A stretch of DNA of 64,000 bases from Rhizomys pruinosus (GCA_009823505.1 VZQC01006876.1:2315285-2379284); one strand, 5' to 3'. Positions 10,758-21,324 are shown, numbered from the stretch's first letter. Notes: generated from the letters alone by a model not told the origin. Made by a program: numbers and translations.

Positions 10758-10928
10758 GTTTTGTTTTTTTGTTTGTTTGTTTTTTGTCTTTTTGAGACAG
10801 GGTCTCTCTGTAGCCCCAGCTGTCCTGGAACTCACTATGTAGACCTGGCTGGCCTTGAACTCACAGAGATCAGCCTGCTTCTGCCTTCCGAGTGCTGGGA
10901 TTACAGGCATGTGCCACCACGTCCAGCT
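10758..10928 (-). mobile_element. B1 SINE
   Basis: Full-length reverse B1 with a T-rich tail complement (GTTTTT units). Related flanks 'gaggttttg' / 'gaggtttggttt' suggest a target-site duplication. Confidence 0.94.
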
Positions 10929-11457
10929 TAGGAGGTTTGGTTTTAATAGGTAGAAATGGCTGAAGAGAAGAGCAACTAGCTAAAAAGCAGAACGTCACTT
11001 CAAACTTATTTTCCTTATAAGGTGGAGACAGTCAGGATGGAAGGACAACACTGGAGACAGTCAGGATGGAAGGACAACACCTGCCGGCTTAGCATCAGGT
11101 TCCTGTTTCCTCAAAGATTAAAAAGCGAGAACTTCGTTATCGATGCTGACTGAAACTGGCCTGTTGGAAATTTTATCTGTCTCCTGATTTCTCATGCTTT
11201 CAGACAACTTAGTTCTGGTTTGTTGACACAGGGCTTTAGCACAAGTGATGCCATTTTGGTCTTTAGCCTGGTCCACTGCAAGTGCAGGAACTCACTCTAA
11301 AATATTGGTATCCTACAATTTTTATTCGACAAGGTCAACCAACTGTACCCTTTGGAATCTTTCTCTTACTTTACAAAGCTCTGGTGAATTATCAGCTGAC
11401 TCTGAAGGTTTGAATTTTGTTACTTCAGATGTTCGAGATTAAACTACAGAACTCCCA
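10929..11457. other. Unassigned, contains a 29-base tandem duplication
   Basis: No repeat family or exon recognised outside the duplication at 11023-11080. Confidence 0.45.
11023..11080. repeat. 29-base perfect tandem duplication
   Basis: The unit beginning 'tggagacagtcaggatggaa' at 11023-11051 is repeated without change at 11052-11080. Confidence 0.97.
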
Positions 11458-11682
11458 CCCCTGCTGGGGAGATGATTCTATGAATAAAGTACTTGCTCTG
11501 TAAACCTGACAACCTGAGTTTGGATTCCCAGAACTCATGTAACCCAGATTCAGTAGCATATGTAGCTGTAATCCCAGCACCCCTATGTGGAGATGAAAAA
11601 TAGAGACAGCATAATACATCAGAGGCTTGTGAGCCAACTAGCCTGGAGTAGACAGTAGTCAACTACAAGAGAGACCCTGTCT

Positions 11683-11828
11683 TTTTTTTTTTTTTTTTTT
11701 GAGACAGGGTCTCCCTATAGCCCCAGCTGGCCTGGAACTCACTCTGTAGACCAGGCTGGCCTTGAACTCACAGAGATCCACCTGCCTCTGCGTCCCAAGT
11801 GCTAGGATTAAAAGCATGTGCCACCACG
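11683..11828 (-). mobile_element. B1 SINE nested in B4
   Basis: Near-consensus reverse B1 with an 18-base poly(T). Confidence 0.94.
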
Positions 11829-11937
11829 CCTCACACTAAAAACAGTTCATAGCCTACATGTGGATGCTGGGAATCGAATCCAGGTCCTCTGCAAGAGCAG
11901 TCAGCGCTCTTAACCGCTGAGCCATCTCTCCAGCCCC
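11829..11937 (-). mobile_element. B2-type SINE, head portion only
   Basis: Reverse tRNA-like head ('tcttaaccgctgagccatct') with only the proximal body; the 3' half is absent. Confidence 0.85.
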
Positions 11938-12065
11938 AAGACCCTGTCTTAAACAAGACAAGGACTAACATTCAGGGTTGTCCTCTGACTTCCACATATG
12001 CCACGGCATGGGCACACACTCACACACACCATACACATACCAGCACCCACAAATCGGTAAAATAA

Positions 12066-12215
12066 AAATGAAGAGTTGGGCACACCTTTAATCCCAGCAC
12101 TTGGGAGGCAGAGGCAGGCAGATTTTTGTGAACTCAAGACCAGCCTGGTCCACATAGTGAGTTCCAGGCTGGGACTACAGGGAGACCCTGTATCAAAAAG
12201 ACAAAAAAAAAAAAA
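12066..12215 (+). mobile_element. B1 SINE
   Basis: B1 with a 5' start slightly truncated ('gggcacacctttaatcccag') and a long A tail that seeded the microsatellite behind it. Confidence 0.94.
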
Positions 12216-12221
12216 AGCCAA

Positions 12222-12301
12222 GGAAGGAAGAAGGGAGGAAGGAAGGAAGGAAGGAAGGAAGGAAGGAAGGAAGGAAGGAAGGAAGGAAGGAAGGAAGGAA
12301 A
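12222..12301. repeat. (GGAA)n microsatellite
   Basis: About 18 GGAA units. Such arrays can bind ETS factors; nothing else here suggests a promoter. Confidence 0.97.
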
Positions 12302-12861
12302 AGTAAAGAAACTAAACTCCTGTGATATCTTCAAACCCTTCACTTCCATGAAATGGAAAAATCCTTTGGCTAAGTGTGGCTGGGTGGGCCTACAATGTGG
12401 TAAGATATTTCGAGGTTTTCTAGGGACAAAGGAAAGAGGATGTGACACAGGATCTGTACATAGACTCTGTCTGAAGCTTAGGACGGTTTGACTTGTGACA
12501 TTAATGTCACACTGGTGTGAGAAAGAATCCAATCAAACCGTGACTTCCTTTGCTTTAAGAACTGCAGTCTACAGATTTGCAACAGTTTATGATAAAATAA
12601 GCTTTATGCTAAGCAAGTACTTTGACCATGCTGAAGACAAGCTATGCTGAGCTGCAAAGTAGGTCAGTTATGTTAAATGCACTCAGCCCAAGGACAGTCT
12701 CCATTTATAATTAGTATGTGAGGCTAGACCTCTACTGAAATTAAGAAACATCTTTATTTAGGATGCTCTCTCTATGGCTGTTCAGTACACAACCCCAAAG
12801 CAGGTTCTCAAACTCGCCGAACAGTTGATTCCAATTCACACAGAAAGCCACCTCTTGAAAG
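12302..12861. other. No recognised feature
   Basis: Unique-looking sequence. Confidence 0.45.
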
Positions 12862-12897
12862 CAATGAAACTTTTTGTTAATTTATTTTTTATTTTTT

Positions 12898-13042
12898 GGT
12901 CTTTTTGAGCCAGGGTCTCCCTTTAGTCCCAGCTGGCCTGGAGCTCTCTATGTAGACCAAGCTGGCTTTGAACTCACAAAGATCCACCTGCCTCTGCTTC
13001 CTGAGTGCTGAGATTAAAGGCGAGCACCACCACACCCAGCCT
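12898..13042 (-). mobile_element. B1 SINE
   Basis: Reverse B1; the octamer 'gcaatgaa' at 12861 and 13043 is the likely target-site duplication. Confidence 0.93.
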
Positions 13043-13644
13043 GCAATGAAGCTCTCTGTTCTAGAAGTATCTGCCCTCCTCCTGGCCCCTCTTCGCCCTC
13101 CTCACCTGGGAAATCTCCTGGCTTCCCAGGCACACTTGCCCTGGGACACATGGGGACTGTCTTCCCAGGGACTTCCAGGGTCTCACACTCACACCCTTTC
13201 CCACTGCAGTTGGCTGAGGGGCCCTGAGTTCACCAGAGCCTCTCCTCCATCTGCAGAAGTCAGGCACCCATCTCAGCTCTCCCTGGCTTCTGGAAAGTTT
13301 CCCTATCCGGTTATGGGAAAACATAAGGCTGGAGAAACTTACAAAAGGGCAGGCTTCTTTGGTGACTAATAAAGGCTCTGTCAACCCACAGGGCTTGGGG
13401 AAGTTCCTGCTTCATATACCTGCTGATTTACTGGTGAAGAAGCCCCAGGGCTCGAACAGTCAGCCCTACTGGGTATGTGGGGGGGGGGCGGGGGGGGCGA
13501 GCAACAGTGCTTCACCAACAAAGGTGGGGCAGGCATGCCACTGTGCAGAAGAGGTGTTCCTAGGAGTAAATTAAAGGAAACATCTATAATGATTGTTTAA
13601 TACTGCAAAAGTCCTTTTTCTCCACTTAAACTTTTTGCATATTT
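13043..13644. other. No recognised gene; contains a G tract
   Basis: GC-rich unique sequence. At 13479-13497 there is a run of ten G, one C and eight G. Confidence 0.45.
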
Positions 13645-13830
13645 CTTACATTTCGTGTGTGCATGCATGCGGGCAGGAGCATGCCAAGCACTGGCAGGTA
13701 TGTGGAGATGAGAGAACAAGTTGATGGAATCAGTGTTTTCCTTCCACTATATGGGTTCTGGGGACTGAACTCTGGTCACCAGAATTGTCAGCAAGTACTC
13801 TTACCCACTGAGCCAGCTCACTGGCCCCTC
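13645..13830 (-). mobile_element. B4/ID-type SINE, reverse
   Basis: Ends with the reverse head 'cagcaagtactcttacccactgagcca'. The left portion is diverged. Confidence 0.55.
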
Positions 13831-13835
13831 TGTCT

Positions 13836-13870
13836 TGTTTGCTTGCTTACTTGCTTGCTTGCTTGCTTGC
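13836..13870. repeat. (CTTG)n microsatellite
   Basis: Seven to eight CTTG units with one CTTA variant, at the poly(A) side of the adjoining B1. Confidence 0.93.
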
Positions 13871-14008
13871 GACAGGATCTCACTATGTAGCCCTGGCTGG
13901 CCTGGAACTTGCTATATAGATCAGACTGGCCTCAAACTCATAGAGATTTGCCTGCCTCTGTCTCCCAAGTGCTACCACTAAAAAAATCATGCGCCACCTG
14001 GCCCAGCC
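13871..14008 (-). mobile_element. B1 SINE
   Basis: Moderately diverged reverse B1 ending 'gcgccacctggcccagccc'. Confidence 0.88.
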
Positions 14009-14045
14009 CCCTCCACTTTTTTTAAATGAAGAAATTTTTGCAGTT

Positions 14046-14268
14046 TTTCTTTTTGAGACAGTGTCTCAGGTAGCCCAGGCTGGCCCAGGCTGGCCTAGAA
14101 CTTGCTGTGTAGCCAAAGTTGGCCTTGACTTTCTGAAACCCCTGCCTACACTTCCCAAGTGCCAGGGTTACAGGCAAATCTATTTTTCGCAGTGCTGGGA
14201 GTTGAACCCAGGACCGTGGGCTTGCTAGACTAGCACTCTATCAATGGAGCTAAACCTCAACCCCCATC
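14046..14268 (-). mobile_element. B4 SINE, reverse
   Basis: A B1-like half (14046-14190, with an internal 'caggctggcc' duplication) is followed by the reverse ID half ('gaacccaggaccgtgggcttgctag'). Confidence 0.8.
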
Positions 14269-14396
14269 TGTTCTTAATAATCATTCCCAGGAAGGGTCAT
14301 TGGTAGCTCAAGCCTTACATTTTCACTGTGAATAGATTGTTTTTCACAATGTCTGATATTAGCTTAAACCTAGCAGGATTAAAATTTCATATTTCT

Positions 14397-14545
14397 AGCC
14401 AGGCATGGTAGCACATGCCTTTAATCCCAGCACTCAGGAGGCAGAGGCAGGCAGATCTCTGAGTTCAAGGCCAGCCTGTTCTACAGAGTGAATTCCAGGC
14501 CACCCGGGGCTACAGGGAGACCCTGTCTCAAAAACACCAAAAAGT
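14397..14545 (+). mobile_element. B1 SINE
   Basis: Near-consensus B1. The flanking 'ttcatatttct' occurs on both sides (about 14386 and 14548). Confidence 0.94.
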
Positions 14546-15546
14546 TTTCATATTTCTTCGAGATTCAACCTTACAGGCCATTGTCATTGCCCTCGGTGGC
14601 CCACCGGAACTTGATGGTAAGACCCGGCTGCTGAAGACACCACACACATCAGGTCATGGAGAGATCAAGTCAGTACCAGACAGTAGGCTAGCTTTCATAG
14701 TACTGGAAGGTGTTGTACAGGTTGCTGGTGGGAGGTGGCCGGGGGAGTCATTGACATTTTTACTGATATGTGAATCCTGTGCAATGACCAGTATGACCCA
14801 TGGGTACAATAGTGGTATGAATGTTACAGGGGCAAGCAATTGCTTTCCTCCACAGAAGGAAGTACATGACTGATCTTGTAAATCTGGCCAAGAACACAGG
14901 GCTAGGGAGCTCACAGGCCGCAGAGGCAAACCTACTACTATTATTTTGCTAAATGGACATAATATCAAACCTCCCTCTAAATTCATATCTCTTTACCTAT
15001 AGATATATCTCAGCCCTCATCAGAGAGGTTTGTACAGTGTATGATGGTTAACACAGAAACTCATACCTGGTCAAATTCAGGGAGTAAGTGTGGTAAGTGT
15101 CGGTGGAGTGCTGTGGGACATGTTTATTCTACCCCCAACCCCCAAAGTTGAGGGAACACTGTGGGAGAGGGAGTAGAAAGATTATGAGAGCCAGAGGTCA
15201 GGGAGGACTGGACTGAAACAATGTCTTCTGGACATGACAGGACCAGTACACTCATGAAGTCACGGCAGCTATGGGTGCCACACAAGATCAAGCCAGTCAG
15301 CATTCCAGCATGAAGTACAGAGGGACTCATGAGCCCCAATATCTAACAGAGAAGCTATGGCCAGTTGATGGCTTCTTGGGGAAAGAGGTGCAGTTTTCTC
15401 CTTGAGGATGTGGTTCCTAGTAGCCCAACACATTTGAGCTCCACAACACCCGGGAGTATACAGATGACACAAATTGAAGTGGATGGATATTTAGGGGGGT
15501 GGGGGAAAGAGGACATGAAAGTTGGGGTGTGGGGAAAAAAGAGGTG

Positions 15547-15773
15547 TGGGGTGGGGGCCTGGAGAGATGGCTCAGCAGTTAAGAACACTGGCCGACCTTG
15601 CAGAGGGCCCAGGTTTGGTTCCCAGCACCCACATGGAAGCTAACAACTGTCCATAGCTCCAGCTCCAGGGGATCCAACACTTTCTTCTGACCACCTCAGG
15701 CATTCTGTGGCACACTTAAATACACACTGGCAATGCATTCATACATATAAACATTTTTAATAAAATTAAATAT
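15547..15773 (+). mobile_element. B2-type SINE nested in L1
   Basis: Complete element. 'aaaaaagaggt' at about 15535 and 15774 is the target-site duplication. Confidence 0.92.
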
Positions 15774-15812
15774 AAAAAAGAGGTAAGGTGGATCAGGGAG
15801 GGGTTGGGGCTA

Positions 15813-15950
15813 ATAGGATCACAATACATTATATGAAATTCTCAAAGAATTAATAAAATGTCTTAGAAAGATATTTCAATTATAGGATCACAATACATTA
15901 TATGAAATTCTTAAAGAATTAATAAAATGTCTTAGAAAGATATTTCAATT
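15813..15950. repeat. 69-base tandem duplication at the L1 3' end
   Basis: 15813-15881 is repeated at 15882-15950 with one visible difference (ctc/ctt). The unit includes the L1 terminal 'gaattaataaaatg'. Confidence 0.96.
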
Positions 15951-16138
15951 AGAGTCATTCAATCTTTTTTTTTCATTTAGACTCTAATATTTTTAGATTC
16001 TCATTGTTTACAAAAAGACTTGCTAATTTTCTATCTACTCAACCAATGTTTGGCATACATCCATTTCTGTGCCTAAATATGCTTCGGAAAGGTTTAAGCA
16101 AAATTCACCTCATTATTCTCTTACACTTCGTGTTTTAT

Positions 16139-16252
16139 ATTTTGTTTGAGACAGTATCTCACTATGTAGCCCAGGCTGGCCTCAAACTCAGGATCCTCGT
16201 GCCTCAACTTCCTAAGTACTGAGATAGAGGGTGCACACTGCCATCTCTGGCC
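16139..16252 (-). mobile_element. B1/PB1 SINE
   Basis: Reverse, diverged B1 lacking the middle part; right end 'cactgccatctctggcc'. Confidence 0.75.
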
Positions 16253-16570
16253 TGAATGATATTGTCTGGACAAATCCTCTGCTACCACAGCAGTGCACAA
16301 TTCAACCCAGAAGACTCAGGTTTTAAAGTGTTTAATGGTAAAATATAAAATAAAATGTTTAATGGCTTGTCATGTGAAATAAAACAAATATAGCACTGCT
16401 ATAGGATGAAAAATCTTTGGAAAAATAAAATAAAAATTGAAATTCAAGAAGGGAAAAGGGAACATGAGAACTTTCTGAACGTCAACAAGAGCTGCTCCTA
16501 TCATTTAAAGTGCACCAGGCTGGGATCAGCACAGCATTTGAATGCCCTTTGCCCCCCCCCTTTTTTTTTT
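16253..16570. other. No recognised feature
   Basis: A-rich, low-complexity unique sequence ending in a C run followed by a T run. Confidence 0.45.
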
Positions 16571-16584
16571 ACTTATTTGTATTT

Positions 16585-16735
16585 TTTTTTTTTTGGTCTT
16601 TTTGAGACAGGGTCTCCCTGTAGCCTGAGCTGTCCTGGAACTCGCTATGTAGACCAGGCTGGCCTTGAACTCAGAGATCCACCTGCCTCTGCCTCCTGAG
16701 TACTGGGATTAAAGGCATGCACCGCCACACCCAGC
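16585..16735 (-). mobile_element. B1 SINE
   Basis: Near-consensus reverse B1 with a preceding T tract. Confidence 0.94.
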
Positions 16736-16946
16736 AATATTTTATTTTTTATGTATATGAGTGTATTGCTTGCATATGTGTTAGTGCACCCATGCAAATG
16801 CCCAAGGAGGGTGGAAGGGGGTTTGGATCTCCTGGAACTTGAGTTATGATTGGTTATTAGCCACCATGTGGGTGCTGGGATTCAAACTTGAGTCTTCTGC
16901 AAGAGCAGCCAGTGCTTTTAACCACTGAGCCATCTCTCCAGCCCCC
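16736..16946 (-). mobile_element. B2-type SINE
   Basis: Reverse B2-type directly abutting the B1, with head 'taaccactgagccatctctc'. Confidence 0.92.
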
Positions 16947-17002
16947 CAAGTCTCTACTTTTAAGAAAGTTGTGTTTCAGTAGATTACCAGAAATGCAAAC
17001 AA

Positions 17003-17104
17003 GACGTGCCAGGGGTGTTTGTGTGAAATCCTAGTGACTCAGGAGGCTGAAGCAGTTCAAAGCCAACACGAGTTACACAGCAACATCCTATCTTAAAAAT
17101 CTCA
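17003..17104 (+). mobile_element. B1-derived fragment
   Basis: Diverged B1 order ('gactcaggaggctgaagcag', 'cacagcaacatcctatctta'). Confidence 0.55.
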
Positions 17105-17362
17105 AATGGGCATTGGGGCAGTGGCTCAGATGTTAAAGAGTGGGCAGAGTGTTTGCTATGAAAGCATAAGGAACCAAGTTCAGATCCTTGGCACACACAT
17201 AAAAGAGCCAGGTGTGGCACCATGCTCCTGTAACCCCAGTATTAGGGATCAGAGACAGGTGGAACCCAGGAACCCACTGGCCAGTCAGTGTTGCTGAGCC
17301 AATAATCCCTAGGTTCCGTGAAAGACCCTGTCTCAAAAAATAAGGCAGAGAAACAGCTGAGC
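17105..17362 (+). mobile_element. B4 SINE
   Basis: ID-like head ('gtggctcagatgttaaagag') and B4 body ('cactggccagtcagtgttgc', 'gaaagaccctgtctcaaaaa'). Confidence 0.8.
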
Positions 17363-17369
17363 TGTCAAC

Positions 17370-17524
17370 CTTGAGTATACCTGTCCCCACTGTGATAAAA
17401 TACCTGAAGAAAAGTTTATTTAGCTCATGGCTTCAGTCCATAGTCTTGGGGCTTTGTTGCTTTGGGTCTGTGGTGAACAGTATATCATGGTGGGAGTGTG
17501 TAGCAAAGAACACCTCAGCTAAGA

Positions 17525-17586
<62 letters not shown>

Positions 17587-17657
17587 GAGAGAGAGAGAGG
17601 AGAGAGAAGACACACATGGGGCCAGCATCATCTTTGACGGGTAAAGCCATTTGCCAC

Positions 17658-17698
<41 letters not shown>

Positions 17699-17812
17699 CA
17701 TAGTCCTAACATTCCAACAAAGAGCACCTCCCAAATGACCTAATGACCTCCCCTAGGCTCCACCTCTTAAAGGCTCCACCATCTCTCGCCAGCAACAGCC
17801 ACGGCTAGGGAG
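17370..17812 (-). mobile_element. MaLR-like LTR, reverse, with GA expansions
   Basis: Begins 'tgataaaatacctgaagaaa' and ends 'cacctcttaaaggctccacc', the reversed MaLR order. The middle is occupied by (GA)n runs. Confidence 0.6.
17523..17697. repeat. Two (GA)n microsatellites
   Basis: GA runs at 17523-17606 and 17660-17697, separated by about 54 bases of LTR sequence. Confidence 0.96.
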
Positions 17813-18071
17813 CCTTTGGGGGATCTTTCATGCCTGAGCAGCAGCCAGTGAGTGGAGTGACTGTATGTCTGGCTCCTCCCCCAACCTCACCCACTTCCTT
17901 CCTGCTTTCTAGCCCACTCCCCACTGAGGAATGGTGGTCTTCTTCCTTCCTTGATAATCAATTCAGTCTTCCTGCAAATGCAGGTTCTTATTATTTCACT
18001 TGGAAGTCCCCTCATCCTCATGTTGGAGCCCCTGGTCCCAGCTGTTTTATTTTTATTATTTATTTATTTAT

Positions 18072-18218
18072 TTTGGTCTTTTTTTGAGACAGGGTCTCCC
18101 TGTAGGTCCAGCTGTCCTAGAACTCACTATGCAGACCAGGCTAGCCTTGAACTCAGAGATCCACCTGCCTCTGCCTCCCAAGTGCTGGGATTAAAGGCAT
18201 GCACCACCATGCTTGGCC
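18072..18218 (-). mobile_element. B1 SINE
   Basis: Near-consensus reverse B1. The flanks 'ccagctgtttta' and 'ccagatgtttta' are the probable target-site duplication. Confidence 0.94.
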
Positions 18219-18221
18219 TCC

Positions 18222-18512
18222 CCAGATGTTTTAAAGACTGTGATGCCCATAGGAAGTAGGGTCTGACTGGAAGAACCTGCTCTCTAGGGGTGGGTTCCTA
18301 ATACTTACACACACCCATGCCCTCTGCTTCCTGGTCTTACCCTGTAGATGAATCAGGACACAGTTCTGCCATGGGGCTGCTGTGGTGTAACTTCTCTATT
18401 CTGAACTGACATCCCTCTAAAAACAAACATGAGAGGACATAAACCCTTCCTCCTACGAGGTGCTGCTGTCAGCTGTTTTGTACAGTAATGAGGAAAAAAT
18501 AACTAATATATA
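18222..18512 (+). mobile_element. Possible rodent LTR 3' part
   Basis: Ends with 'ggacataaacccttcctcc' and 'gttttgtacagtaatgagg', an LTR-like end. Uncertain. Confidence 0.4.
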
Positions 18513-18547
18513 GGTAAAGATGGATATGTATGATATCTTTTTCTCTT

Positions 18548-18779
18548 TTAAAATATATTTCATTTATTATTTTTATTTTATGTGTATAAATGAATTGTCC
18601 ACATGTGTGTAAGTGCACCATGTTGTATAATGCCTGCAGAGGTCAGAACAAGGTGTCATATCCCCTGGAACTGGAATTACAGATGGTTGCTAGACACTCT
18701 GTAGATGCTGGGGATCAAACCCAGGTCCTCTGCAAGAGCAGCACCTGCTCTTAGCCCCTGAGCCTTCTCTCCAACCCCC
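18548..18779 (-). mobile_element. B2-type SINE
   Basis: Reverse full-length copy, moderately diverged ('tcttagcccctgagccttct'). Confidence 0.9.
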
Positions 18780-18799
18780 AAAGAATTTGTTCTTGCAGA

Positions 18800-18899
18800 G
18801 GACTGGGTTGTTCATCTTCATGTGGGAGCTGGGAACTGAACCCAAGTCCTCTGCAAGAGCAGCCAGTGCTCTTAACCACTTAGTCATCTCTCCAGCCCT
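18800..18899 (-). mobile_element. B2-type SINE, head half
   Basis: Only the promoter-side half survives ('gtgctcttaaccacttagtc'), immediately behind another reverse copy. Confidence 0.85.
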
Positions 18900-18908
18900 A
18901 CCTTATTT

Positions 18909-18909
<1 letters not shown>

Positions 18910-18958
<49 letters not shown>
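18910..18958. repeat. (CA)n microsatellite
   Basis: About 24 CA units. Confidence 0.97.
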
Positions 18959-18959
<1 letters not shown>

Positions 18960-19404
18960 CCTCCTTGCTATTTTTGGTTTAACAGTACATTCTGGACAGC
19001 TTTCCCCAGGAATGCCCAGAGCAGCCCAGTCCTTGTTGGATGTCCTTAGCTTGTCCAGTTTCCTAATACAGACCCTTGGATTGTTTCCATGACTACAAAT
19101 GACACCACCAGGAGCAAGCTGGTACACATCTCTATCTCCACATGCTGCAGACACTTCTGAGGGATGCTTCCTGGAAAAGCCGTCCCGCCGTTTATTCCTG
19201 GCACACTCTCACCTTCTGACAACCACAGCCCAGAGAATCAGACTAAGAAAAGGCATGTCCAGAGAGGTGAAGAGACCTTCTCAGCTTCTGTGCCCCCTGA
19301 CAACATCCTAAGGGTACAAACCCCTCCTCGTTCGCTTCTGAGTCCTATAAACAAATTGTGTTCAAATGTGGGGGGTTGGTTTATTTTATTGTTTTGGGTT
19401 ACTC
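18959..19404. other. No recognised feature
   Basis: Unique-looking sequence; ORFs in several frames, none with a domain. Confidence 0.45.
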
Positions 19405-19486
19405 ATTTGTTTTGAGATAGATTGTGTGTGTCTACATAGCCCAGGCTAGTCCTGAACTCCAGGTTCTACCACCACACCTGGCCTTA
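19405..19486 (-). mobile_element. B1 fragment
   Basis: Reverse B1 with an internal deletion, ending 'ctaccaccacacctggcc'. Confidence 0.75.
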
Positions 19487-19924
19487 GTTTCTAAAGAAAC
19501 TCAGAAAGACACCCTAGGGGGGAAAAGGTGCACTCTGTGCTTGGAGGTGGGGAGCCTGTATCTGCACCATGGAAGAGCGTTAGAAGGCAGTGGGGGAGGT
19601 TTCCAGGGTTCCTGAACTGGATGCTTAGTCCCCTAGGTGGCCTTGTTGAAAAGGGTGGAAGCTTTAAGAGGTGGGCCCCAGGGAAGTAATTAGGTGATCA
19701 GGTTCTGCTGACTTTAGGAGAATTTGATGTCATTCTTTCTGGACCCCAGTTGGTTCTTCTGACTAGAGCAGTGTTATGAAAGAACAGGCCTGAAATTCTC
19801 TGGCCTTCTGCAAGCCTTCCCACAATGACGCCACCACCCCAAGCGCCTCTGCCAAGTGTGAGCACAAGGGCCCCAACCTGGACTTCACCCTGCACTTACA
19901 AGCACATCCACCACCTGTCATGCC
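19487..19924. other. Mostly unassigned; weak LTR-like part
   Basis: Around 19650-19700 'gctttaagaggtgggcccc' and 'gtaattaggtgatcagg' recall a MaLR fragment. The rest is unrecognised. Confidence 0.35.
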
Positions 19925-20103
19925 TTGGATCTTAAATGTCCCCAGAGGCCCATGTATGGAAGGCTTGGTCCTCAGCCTGTGGCATTATTAGCAGGTGTGT
20001 GGGCTTTAGAGGGTGAGGCTTAGAGGAAAGAATTGAGGCGTCAGGTGGCCTGTCCTTGGGATGTTCTAGGGCTTCATCCCTTTCCTTTTATCAAGGGGTG
20101 GTG

Positions 20104-20157
20104 TTTTATTATTGTTCTTATTCTTATTCTTATTATTATTATTATTATTATTATTAC
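20104..20157. repeat. (TTA)n microsatellite
   Basis: About nine TTA units preceded by TTCTTA variants, representing the A-rich tail of the B4. Confidence 0.93.
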
Positions 20158-20223
20158 TGATTGAGATAGGGTCTTGCAGTGTAGTCCAAACTGACCTCAC
20201 ACTCATGGCAATTCTTCTGCCCT

Positions 20224-20797
20224 GTAATGGTCAACTTTAATTGCCAACTTGACACAACGTAGAATCACTTGGGAAGAGAGTCTCAGTGAGGGACTGTCTG
20301 CACTGGGTGGGCCTGTGGGTGCGTCTATGGAGAACTGCCAATTAAGTTCATTGATGTGGGAAGACGCCACCCACCGTGGGCAGCACCATTCCCTAGCCAG
20401 GGGGTCCTGGACTGTGTAAGGAGGGAGAAATGGAGCTAAGCACAAGCCACAAGCGAGCCTGTGTGTATTTACTTCTCTGCAATGGACTAGATGTAATCAA
20501 CTAGCTGGTCTAGGTTCCTGCCTTGACTTCCCCGTAAGGATGGACTAGAATGTAGAACTGTTTTGGTTTCCTGAGATAGGGTCACCCTGTAACCCCAGGT
20601 GGCCTGGAACTCAGGTTCAGATCAGACTGGCCTCAATCTCATAGAAATCTGCCTGCCTCCTGAGTGCTGGGATTAAAGGCATTCACCACCACACCCAGCA
20701 TGTCAAATGGAATTGTAAACTGAAATAAAATCCCTTCTGCCCAGAATTGCTGATTGTTGGGGTGATTTATCACAGCAACAAAAATAAAATTACGATA
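20224..20797 (+). mobile_element. URR1-type hAT transposon, split by a B1
   Basis: 'gtcaactttaattgccaacttgacac', 'gggaagagagtctcagtgagg' and 'ggcagcaccattccctagcc' precede the B1; 'aattgtaaactgaaataaaat' and 'gatttatcacagcaac' follow it. This is the second URR1 in the window. Confidence 0.85.
20559..20700 (-). mobile_element. B1 SINE nested in URR1
   Basis: Reverse B1 ending 'cattcaccaccacacccagc'. Innermost of four nested elements. Confidence 0.92.
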
Positions 20798-21211
20798 TGC
20801 TTCAGCCTCACACGCACTGGGATTTTATGTACGTGCCACTATGCCTGGCTAAAATGTCTACAGGATAAGAATCAAGAGTACTTATTGGGGATTGAAACTA
20901 GAACCTTGGTATGGTAGGCCAGTGCTGTACCACTGAGCTGCAACATTCCCAGGTGCAGTCATCCCTCTTCCTTTGCCCTCTGGCTGCAAAGAGAGTAGGT
21001 CTTCAGATCCACATCAATGAGGCCATGCCACCATGGCCGAAACTCTGAAGCTGTGAGCCAAAATACCTGTTCAACTCAATTATCTTGAGTATTTTGTTAC
21101 AGATCTCTTTCTAAAGCAACTCAGCCTCAGCTATTTCATTATGGTAACAGACAATGGACCAAGATGGTGATAATAACCAAAATGCATCACATAATTATTA
21201 TGTGCTAGGTT

Positions 21212-21234
21212 AACCCATTGTTAAACAATGGGTT
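21212..21234. repeat. Perfect 23-base hairpin
   Basis: Arms of 11 bases (aacccattgtt / aacaatgggtt) around a single central A. Confidence 0.95.
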
Positions 21235-21324
21235 TCATCGTGACATCTTCTTACACATGTACTATTATATCCTGTTCTTATTCATTCCCCCTCCCCAAAA
21301 TTCTATCTTTAAAGAATTGTACTA

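Larger units (their letters stand above)
11458..12060 (+). mobile_element. B4 SINE split by B1 plus partial B2-type
   Basis: The head and body run 11458-11681 to 'gagagaccctgtctt'. 'agaccctgtctt' recurs at 11939-11950, followed by the B4 3' end ('tgtcctctgacttccacat'). The duplicated junction shows the insertion point. Confidence 0.75.
14560..15950 (+). mobile_element. L1 (Lx-like) 3' region, split by a B2-type
   Basis: Follows the remembered rodent L1 3' UTR order: 'ggaacttgatggtaagaccc', 'gctgaagacaccacacacat', 'gtcttctggacatgacagga', 'aagtcacggcagctatggg' and the end 'gaaattctcaaagaattaat'. 5' truncated with no ORF2 domain visible. The B2-type at 15547 interrupts it. Confidence 0.65.
20089..20958 (-). 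mobile_element. B4 SINE, reverse, carrying a URR1
   Basis: A TTA-rich tail complement (20104-20157) and B1-like half (20158-20222) are followed after the URR1 by the B1-half remainder (20798-20850) and the reverse ID head (20870-20958). The two halves are collinear once the URR1 is removed. Confidence 0.75.
19925..21125 (+). mobile_element. MaLR-like LTR, split by a B4 nest
   Basis: The LTR 5' part (19925-20088, 'aatgtccccagaggcccatgt' order) resumes after the insert at 20959, ending 'gagccaaaatacctg' and 'gagtattttgttaca'. A shared 'tcatccct..tccttt' at 20074-20088 and 20959-20974 is the target-site duplication of the inserted B4. Confidence 0.65.

Noticed and set aside
17433..17734. Ser-Leu repeat ORFs
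   Set aside because: Translations of (GA)n microsatellites; the ORF at 1596-1925 is of the same origin.
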